NCBI RefSeq assembly: GCF_022229005.1
Contig: NZ_JAKKFD010000058.1
Span: forward strand, 1 to 55,570
Direction: 5' to 3'
DNA length: 55,570 bases
Origin: Micromonospora trifolii
GTDB taxonomy: Bacteria > Actinomycetota > Actinomycetes > Mycobacteriales > Micromonosporaceae
The translations under genes and the position numbers were made by a program. Every line of letters begins with the position of its first letter. Position 1 is the first letter of the stretch. Of this stretch, positions 50,444 to 55,570 are shown piece after piece. Below the pieces are notes generated by a model. The model saw only the letters and a program-made list of their open reading frames with translations. It was not told the origin of the DNA and searched no databases.

Positions 50444-50461
50444 GGTGGTGGGGCCCTTCGG

Positions 50462-50776
50462 TCAGTTGTCGCGGACGCGGTGCACCGGGTCGACGACCGG
50501 CTGCTGCGGCGGCGCCTGCTGGTAGGGCGCCTGCTGCGGCTGGCCAGCGTACGGCGCCTGCTGCCCGGCGTGCGGCGGCAGCGGCTGGTAGCCGGCCTGC
50601 GCGTCGGCCTTCTCGGCGAGGTCGCGGTCGTCGTCCTGCAGGCTCTTGGTCTCGGCCTTGATGATCCGCAGCGACCGACCCAGCGAACGGGCCGCGTCGG
50701 GGAGCCGCTTCGCACCGAAGAGCAGGATCAGCACAACCACGAGAACAGCGATGTGCCACGGCTTGAGGGCACCCAT
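50462..50776 (-). CDS. tatA: Sec-independent translocase subunit TatA
   Basis: 104 residues from ATG 50776 with GGAG upstream. One membrane helix followed by an amphipathic helix: MGALKPWHIAVLVVVLILLFG and AKRLPDAARSLGRSLRIIKAE. The tail from residue 65 is Gln/Pro/Tyr-rich (repeated QAPY), longer than in enterobacteria. Upstream in-frame extension is not supported. Confidence 0.95.
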   Translation of the reverse strand: MGALKPWHIAVLVVVLILLFGAKRLPDAARSLGRSLRIIKAETKSLQDDDRDLAEKADAQAGYQPLPPHAGQQAPYAGQPQQAPYQQAPPQQPVVDPVHRVRDN

Positions 50777-50935
50777 GAGAAGCTCCAGTCGCTCTGTGTC
50801 CGGGGGGTGGTACGCAGCCCATCGTACGTGCGGATCGGCTGCCCGCCACCCGCTGGGTGGTGGTGGTCTGGGCGGGAGGGTGAAGTCTTGACCAACCCGC
50901 GATGATCCGTCAACCACCGTCGGGTGCGTGCTCGA

Positions 50936-51181
50936 TCAGCCGCGCTTGGCCTTGATCACCGCGAGTCGCTGGGATGTGGTGTCGAGCCGCCGTTGGACTT
51001 CCTCGGCACGCTGTTGCAGCGCCTCGGCGGTTTCCCGTAGCGCCTCGGCCTCGGCGGCCCGCCGCTGCAACGCCACGGCGGCCCGTTGCAGTCGGGGCAG
51101 CCGGGCCAGCACCGGGCGCACGGCCAACGCGAGCGCCACGAGGGGTAGCAGCACCACCGCGAGCACGATCCAGATCAGCAC
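50936..51181 (-). CDS. Small membrane protein with coiled-coil tail
   Basis: 81 residues from GTG 51181, ten bases after the pafC stop. N-terminal membrane helix (VLIWIVLAVVLLPLVALALAV) then a heptad-rich coiled coil (LQRAAVALQRRAAEAEALRETAEALQQRAEEVQRR). An alternative GTG at 51223 would overlap pafC. Its place between pafC and tatA is not part of the mycobacterial order; function unknown. Confidence 0.8.
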   Translation of the reverse strand: MLIWIVLAVVLLPLVALALAVRPVLARLPRLQRAAVALQRRAAEAEALRETAEALQQRAEEVQRRLDTTSQRLAVIKAKRG

Positions 51182-51191
51182 GGCGGTCAGC

Positions 51192-52235
51192 CTACTGGGT
51201 GCGGCCAGCCACCGCCGGGTCACCCGACGGCGCGCGCTCCGGGTCGACCTCCGACGGCCGGGGCGTGGGCACGGCGTACGCGTCCAGCGCGGCGGCCGCC
51301 GTCGCCCGCACCTGCTCGGCCAACTCGACCGGGGCGACCACAGTCACCTCCGGCCCGAGGCCCAGCACGAAGCGGCGGGCCCACCCCAGGTCGGTGACCC
51401 GCAGGGAGACGAGCCACTGGTCGCCGTCGCCGGCCTCCACCCGCTCACACGGGTAGTACTCGGTGATCCACCGCTCGCCCCGACCGATGCGCAGGGTGAT
51501 CAGCGGCAGGTCGGCCGAGGGGCGGAACACGCCCTCGGTGAGGTCGTGCGGGACGGCCTGCGGCGGCACCGTGGCCGGCTCGTCCAACTCGGTGACCGCG
51601 TCGATCCGGTCGGCGCGGAACAGTCGGACGGCCTCCGCACGCCGACACCACGCCTCCACGTACGCCCGGCCGCCGACCATCAGAATCCGCAGCGGGTCGA
51701 TGACGCGCTCGGTGGTCTCGTCCCGGGCGGCCGTGTAGTAGGTGATCCGTAGGGCCTTGCCGCCTTCCACGGCGGCGCGCAGCGCCTCGACCCGCGGGGT
51801 GTCCCCGGGCAACCGGACCGCGACCGGCGCGCCCACCAGGTCGCCGGCGGCCTCGATCTTGGCGAGGGCGCGTTCGACGGCCTCCCGGTTGGCCACCCCG
51901 GGTGTCTCGGCCAGCATCCGCAGGGCCACCACCAGCGCCAGGGCCTCGTCGGGGGTCAGCCGCAACGGCCGGTCGATGCCGGCGTCGTAGGTGATGGTCA
52001 CCCGGTCACCGTCGAACGCCATGTCGATCAGGTCACCGGGGCCGTACCCGGGGAGCCCACACACCCAGAGCAGCTCCAGATCCTCCCGGAGCTGGCGCTC
52101 GGTGACGCCCAGGTCACCGGCCGCCTCGGCGACCTCGATGCCGGGCCGGGCCAGCAGGTAGGGCACCAGGTTGAGCAGTCGGGCCAACCGGTCGGCGGAC
52201 GCGCGGGAACCGTTGCGGCCGGCCGGGCGGGTCAC
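51192..52235 (-). CDS. pafC: WYL-domain DNA-damage response activator PafC
   Basis: 347 residues from GTG 52235, overlapping the pafB stop (GTGA). N-terminal HTH (RLARLLNLVPYLLARPGIEVAEAAGDLGVTERQLREDLELLWVCG), WYL domain around ITYYTAARDETTERVIDPLRILMVGGRAYVEAWC and WCX end (WITEYYPCERVEAG). PafB and PafC together drive LexA-independent DNA-damage genes in actinobacteria and respond to single-stranded DNA. Confidence 0.95.
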   Translation of the reverse strand: MTRPAGRNGSRASADRLARLLNLVPYLLARPGIEVAEAAGDLGVTERQLREDLELLWVCGLPGYGPGDLIDMAFDGDRVTITYDAGIDRPLRLTPDEALALVVALRMLAETPGVANREAVERALAKIEAAGDLVGAPVAVRLPGDTPRVEALRAAVEGGKALRITYYTAARDETTERVIDPLRILMVGGRAYVEAWCRRAEAVRLFRADRIDAVTELDEPATVPPQAVPHDLTEGVFRPSADLPLITLRIGRGERWITEYYPCERVEAGDGDQWLVSLRVTDLGWARRFVLGLGPEVTVVAPVELAEQVRATAAAALDAYAVPTPRPSEVDPERAPSGDPAVAGRTQ

Positions 52236-53230
52236 CGGGCGCCCCCGCTGACGGCCAGCTCGTCGTGGCGCACGGCGATCTCCTTGAGTCGTTGGATGAC
52301 CGCCTCGCGGACCTCCGGTGGGTCGAGGACCCGCACGTCCGGGCCGTAGCCGACCAGATGACCGGCCAGCCCGTCCGGGTCCGCGTACGGCAGGACCAGC
52401 CGGTCGCCGTCCGGCCCGGCGGTCACCTCCACCGCCCAGCGGCGCAGCCCGGCGGCCCGCCCGGGCGCGGCCAGCACTGTGGCCCGACCGGTGCGCTCCA
52501 CCGGACCCGACCAGCGGGCGACGTGGCTGATCAGGTCGACGTTGGCCGGCGGCTCGTACGCGCCGGGGGCGCCGGACACCCGGACCGCGCCGACGACCCG
52601 GGACAGCCGGAAGCAGCGGGTCGCCTCCCGGTCCTTGTCGTGGCCGACCACATACCACCGGCCGCGCCAGCAGACCACGCCCCACGGTTGCAGCCGACGC
52701 CGGCTGGGCGCGTCGCGGTCGGGCACCCGGTAGTCGAACCCCACCTCGCGGCGGTCCCGGGCGGCGGCGGTCAGCGGCGCGAACGCCGGGTCGACGGTGA
52801 CCATCGGCTCCAGGCCGAGGGTGGCCTGCGGGTCCACGTCCACCCCGGCGGCGCGCAGCTTGGCCAGCCCCGACGACGCGGCGGCGGCCAACCCGGCGTG
52901 CTGCCACAGCCGGGCGGCGATGCCGACAGCGGCGGCCTCGTCCGGTTCGAGCAGGATGTCGGGCAGCGCGTATTCGCGGTGGGCGATCCGGTAGCCGGGC
53001 TCGGCGTCGAAGGCGCTCGCCGTGCCGGTCTCCAGTGGCACACCCAACTCGCGCAGCTCGGCCTTGTCCCGCTCGAACTTGCGCTGGAACGCCTCGTGGT
53101 CGCGCGCGTCGTCCGGATCGTGCTCGTAACCGGGCACGGTCGCGGCGATCTGCGCGGCGGTCAGGAACCGTCGCGTGGACAGCAGGCAGATCACCAGGTT
53201 GACCAGGCGTTCGGTGCGGGTCCGCGACAC
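52232..53230 (-). CDS. pafB: WYL-domain DNA-damage response activator PafB
   Basis: 332 residues from GTG 53230. N-terminal HTH (TERLVNLVICLLSTRRFLTAAQIAATVPGY...HEAFQRKFERDKAELRELGVPLE), WYL domain (VGFDYRVPDRDAPSRRRLQPWGVVCWRGRWYVVGHDKDREATRCFRLSRV) and WCX domain. A TAGCGT box lies exactly 7 nt upstream of the start, suggesting a leaderless pafBC transcript. pafA is not adjacent as it is in mycobacteria. Confidence 0.95.
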   Translation of the reverse strand: MSRTRTERLVNLVICLLSTRRFLTAAQIAATVPGYEHDPDDARDHEAFQRKFERDKAELRELGVPLETGTASAFDAEPGYRIAHREYALPDILLEPDEAAAVGIAARLWQHAGLAAAASSGLAKLRAAGVDVDPQATLGLEPMVTVDPAFAPLTAAARDRREVGFDYRVPDRDAPSRRRLQPWGVVCWRGRWYVVGHDKDREATRCFRLSRVVGAVRVSGAPGAYEPPANVDLISHVARWSGPVERTGRATVLAAPGRAAGLRRWAVEVTAGPDGDRLVLPYADPDGLAGHLVGYGPDVRVLDPPEVREAVIQRLKEIAVRHDELAVSGGAR

Positions 53231-53237
53231 GCGGTAG

Positions 53238-53243
53238 ACGCTA
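53238..53243 (-). promoter_or_regulatory. -10 box of pafB (leaderless)
   Basis: TAGCGT on the minus strand, then 7 nt, then GTG 53230. Confidence 0.6.
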
Positions 53244-53335
53244 GCAGCCGACCCGCCCAGACCGTGCACCCACGCGGGCGTGCCGCACACTTGTTCGGAT
53301 CGGGGCCTCCCCCGGCGCGTCGCCGCCCGCGGTCA

Positions 53336-53341
53336 TAGGGT
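53336..53341 (+). promoter_or_regulatory. -10 box of the CDF transporter gene (leaderless)
   Basis: TAGGGT, then 7 nt, then ATG 53349. Confidence 0.6.
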
Positions 53342-53348
53342 GATCCTC

Positions 53349-54353
53349 ATGTCGCAAGCGGACGTCAGGCCCGAGAGCGAGAGCGTCGGCACCGTCGTCG
53401 TCGCCGGCGCCGCCAACCTCGCCATCGCGATCGCCAAGCTGGTCGCCGGGCTGATCTCCGGGTCCGCCGCGATGCTCTCCGAGGCGGCCCACTCGGTCGC
53501 CGACACCACCACCGAGGTGCTGCTGTTCCAGGCGCTGCGCCGCGGTGCCCGCCCGGCCGACCAGCGGCACCCCTTCGGGTACGGCAAGGAGAGCTACGTC
53601 TGGGCGTTCTTCGCGGCCATGTTCACGTTCGTCGCCGGCGCCGGTTTCGCCGTCACCCACGGCGTCACCACGATCCTGGTGCACGAGCACAGCGGCGACT
53701 ACCTGATCTCGTACATCGTGCTCGGGGTGTCGTTCGTCATCGAGTCGATCTCACTGGCCCGGGCGGTGCGGCAGGTCCGCCGCGAGTCGCGACGCTGGCA
53801 GACCACGCCTCGGCGGTTTCTGCGGCTGACCGCCGACACCACGGTCAAGGCGGTCTTCCTGGAGGACAGCGCGGCCCTCATCGGCCTGGTGCTGGCCGGG
53901 CTCGGCGTCGGCCTGTCGCACGCAACCGGCGACGAGGTGTGGGACGGCGTCGCGTCGATCCTGATCGGGCTCCTGCTGCTGACGGTCGCCGGGGTCCTCG
54001 CCGGCAACAACCTGTCGCTGCTGGTCGGCCGGGCCGTCCCGGAGCGGCTGCGCCACGAGATCGAGCAGGAGTTGGCCGGGCTGCCCGAGGTGGAGCGCAT
54101 CGACACGCTGTTGACCATGCAGCTCGGCCCGCAGGACATCCTGGTCGCCGCGAAGGTCGACTTCCGCGACGAGGCCACCGGCGCGCAGATCGAGGCCGCC
54201 GCCGACGAGGCCGAGCTGCGGCTCACCGACCGGTACCCGGAGATCCGGTTCGTCTTCCTCGACCCGACCCGTTCGATGCCGGGCGCCACCGGCACGGCCC
54301 GGCACACCCAGGCCGGGCCGAGCCCGGACGCCGGCGGCCCCGAACCGACCTGA
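53349..54353 (+). CDS. Cation diffusion facilitator family transporter
   Basis: 334 residues from ATG 53349. CDF membrane part with metal-site pattern SEAAHSVADTTTEVLLFQALR (HxxxD), HPFGYGKESYVWAFFAA, and LTADTTVKAVFLEDSAALIG; a cytoplasmic ferredoxin-like tail (VERIDTLLTMQLGPQDILVAAKVDF). Exports Zn2+, Fe2+ or Mn2+ against protons. Confidence 0.94.
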   Translation: MSQADVRPESESVGTVVVAGAANLAIAIAKLVAGLISGSAAMLSEAAHSVADTTTEVLLFQALRRGARPADQRHPFGYGKESYVWAFFAAMFTFVAGAGFAVTHGVTTILVHEHSGDYLISYIVLGVSFVIESISLARAVRQVRRESRRWQTTPRRFLRLTADTTVKAVFLEDSAALIGLVLAGLGVGLSHATGDEVWDGVASILIGLLLLTVAGVLAGNNLSLLVGRAVPERLRHEIEQELAGLPEVERIDTLLTMQLGPQDILVAAKVDFRDEATGAQIEAAADEAELRLTDRYPEIRFVFLDPTRSMPGATGTARHTQAGPSPDAGGPEPT

Positions 54354-54389
54354 CCCACACCCGGGCGCGGGCCGCCGGGCCCGCGCGGC

Positions 54390-54395
54390 TAGCGT
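54390..54395 (+). promoter_or_regulatory. -10 box of the DUF3866 gene (leaderless)
   Basis: TAGCGT, then 7 nt, then ATG 54403. Confidence 0.55.
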
Positions 54396-54402
54396 GCCCG
54401 TC

Positions 54403-55488
54403 ATGGTGCGATGGCGTACGGGGACGGTGGCGACGCTGCGACGGCAGTGGACCGGGGCGGTGGAGCTGGACGTCGACCTGCCCGACGGCACCCGGATGCG
54501 GGCGCTGGCCTACCCGGAGCTGGTCGGCACGCCCGAGCCCGGCGACCGGGTGCTGCTCAACGCCGGCGCCCTGCTGATGGGGTTGGGCACCGGCGGGTAC
54601 GCCCTGGTGGTCGCCCTGCCGGACCGGCTGCCGCCGGACCCGCCGGACGTGGCCGACACCCGCGACGCCGGGCACCTGGTCAAGGCCCGCTACACGCCAT
54701 TGCAGCCGATCCTCCTCGGCGTCGACGAGGAGGCGTCCCCGCACCGCGACGTGCTGGCCGACGCGGACGGCCTGGGCGGCCTGCCAGTGGTCACCGCCGA
54801 CCTACACTCGGCGCTCCCGGCGATCCTGGCCGGTATCCGGGCCGACGCCCCGCAGGCGCGGGTGGCGTACCTGCTCACCGACGGAGGGGCGCTGCCCGCC
54901 TGGTTCTCCCGCACCCTCGCCGGGCTGCGGGCCGAGCTGGCCGGCACGATCACCGTCGGGCAGGCGTTCGGCGGCGACCTGGAGGCCACCACCCTGCACG
55001 GCGGTCTGCTCGCCGCCCGGTACGTGCTCCAAGCGGACGTGGCGATCGTGGCGCAGGGGCCGGGCAACCTGGGCACCGGCACCCGGTGGGGCTTCTCCGG
55101 CGTCGCCGTCGGCGAGGCCGTCAACGCGATCGCCACGCTGGGCGGAAAGCCAGTCGGCTCGTTGCGCATCTCCGACGCCGACCCCCGCCCTCGGCACCGG
55201 GGCGTGTCACACCACAGCCTCACCGCGTACGGCCGGGTGGCGCTCGCCCCGGCGGAGCTGGTGGTGCCCGAGGACCTGGCGCCGTCGCTCGCGACCGAGG
55301 TGCACGCGGCGCTGGCGCCCCTGGCTGCCCGGCACCGGATCGTCCGGGTGTCCACCGACGGTCTGGACGCCGCGCTGCGGGCCAGCGCCGTGCCGCTGTC
55401 CACCATGGGCCGCGGCCTCGACGCCGACCACGCGTACTTCCTGGCGGCGGCCGCCGCCGGCCGCCACGCCGCAGCCCTCCTCCCCTAA
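54403..55488 (+). CDS. DUF3866 family protein
   Basis: 361 residues from ATG 54403. Matches the actinobacterial DUF3866 family: VLLNAGALLMGLGTGGYALVVALP, HLVKARYTPLQPILLGVDE, VVTADLHSALPAILAGI, VAIVAQGPGNLGTGTRWGFSGVAVGEAVNA, HRGVSHHSLTAYGRVALAP. No reaction is known; the repeated Gly-rich and His motifs suggest a soluble enzyme. Stands at the edge of the pafBC locus. Confidence 0.9.
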   Translation: MVRWRTGTVATLRRQWTGAVELDVDLPDGTRMRALAYPELVGTPEPGDRVLLNAGALLMGLGTGGYALVVALPDRLPPDPPDVADTRDAGHLVKARYTPLQPILLGVDEEASPHRDVLADADGLGGLPVVTADLHSALPAILAGIRADAPQARVAYLLTDGGALPAWFSRTLAGLRAELAGTITVGQAFGGDLEATTLHGGLLAARYVLQADVAIVAQGPGNLGTGTRWGFSGVAVGEAVNAIATLGGKPVGSLRISDADPRPRHRGVSHHSLTAYGRVALAPAELVVPEDLAPSLATEVHAALAPLAARHRIVRVSTDGLDAALRASAVPLSTMGRGLDADHAYFLAAAAAGRHAAALLP

Positions 55489-55570
55489 CCCCCCAGCCCC
55501 CGGGCCCCCAGCCTCATCCGGTTGATCATGAGGTTATCGCCCGCCGCCTCGGCTTGGGGTCAAGGGGTGA
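55489..55570. repeat. Intergenic end with TTGATCATG family arm
   Basis: C-rich run followed by CCGGTTGATCATGAGGTTATCGC (55517-55539), similar to the minus-strand sequence at 20-41. The other arm is beyond the window. Confidence 0.4.

Noticed and set aside
1..55570. tRNA, rRNA, integrase, transposase or att site
   Set aside because: No tRNA-like cloverleaf, rRNA segment, transposase or integrase coding sequence was recognised on either strand.

Overview
This window is high-GC actinobacterial DNA. The codon use, the conserved pafB-pafC-tatA-tatC...helY block, the SARP regulator, the type II polyketide genes and the characteristic intergenic palindromes suggest Micromonospora or a close relative in the Micromonosporaceae (inference from gene content, no database search).

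Positions 1-26300 hold one large polyketide biosynthetic cluster. Two polyketide systems lie side by side. The first is an aromatic type II set on the minus strand (23185 down to 14892): TcmI-type cyclase, a private acetyl-CoA carboxylase (AccDA fusion, biotin carrier, biotin carboxylase), an ACP fused to an aromatase/cyclase, a cupin cyclase, KS-alpha, chain-length factor and an ABM-type monooxygenase. This is the toolkit of spore-pigment-like or pentangular polyphenols. The second set (13437 down to 65) has two adenylate-forming ligases, a phosphopantetheinyl transferase on the opposite strand, two free ACPs, an intact FabF-like KS, a KS whose catalytic His is Asn, and a short KS-like protein. 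These are followed by an HPPD/hydroxymandelate-synthase-like dioxygenase, a phytanoyl-CoA-dioxygenase-like protein, a DUF3050 protein with a haem-oxygenase-like metal-ligand pattern, a stand-alone TPP-dependent E1 alpha/beta pair and an ATP-grasp-like ligase. That downstream block looks like an uncharacterised precursor or tailoring pathway and is the most novel part of the window. No ketoreductase or dehydratase is present. An M55 peptidase and a 340-bp repeat island separate the two sets. Between the aromatic operon and the rightward arm (SARP, second TcmI cyclase, FAD monooxygenase) is a divergent control region with two copies of a 13-bp motif.

Positions 26500-31000 are a mixed accessory stretch: a membrane-anchored protein with a low-complexity stalk and helix-hairpin-helix end, a PEP-mutase-family enzyme, an SDR remnant, a TetR regulator, a GNAT, a DUF1223 protein and a YjbR-like protein. 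Positions 31000-42700 are a secretome region for plant or fungal polysaccharide: GH81 beta-1,3-glucanase, GH10 xylanase-CBM2, GH43 arabinofuranosidase with CBM modules and GH127 beta-L-arabinofuranosidase-ricin lectin, then a secreted beta-propeller and a secreted EEP-family hydrolase. LacI-type operators lie upstream of all four glycoside hydrolases; three of them share one consensus, consistent with an arabinoxylan regulon.

Positions 42700-55488 are core genome: MHYT protein, helY, HAD hydrolase, EamA transporter, lipid kinase, tatC, tatA, a small membrane coiled-coil protein, pafC, pafB, a CDF transporter and a DUF3866 protein. Seven of these genes begin exactly 7 nt after a TANNNT -10 box, the arrangement expected for leaderless transcripts, whereas most of the biosynthetic genes use Shine-Dalgarno sites or 4-8 bp overlaps.
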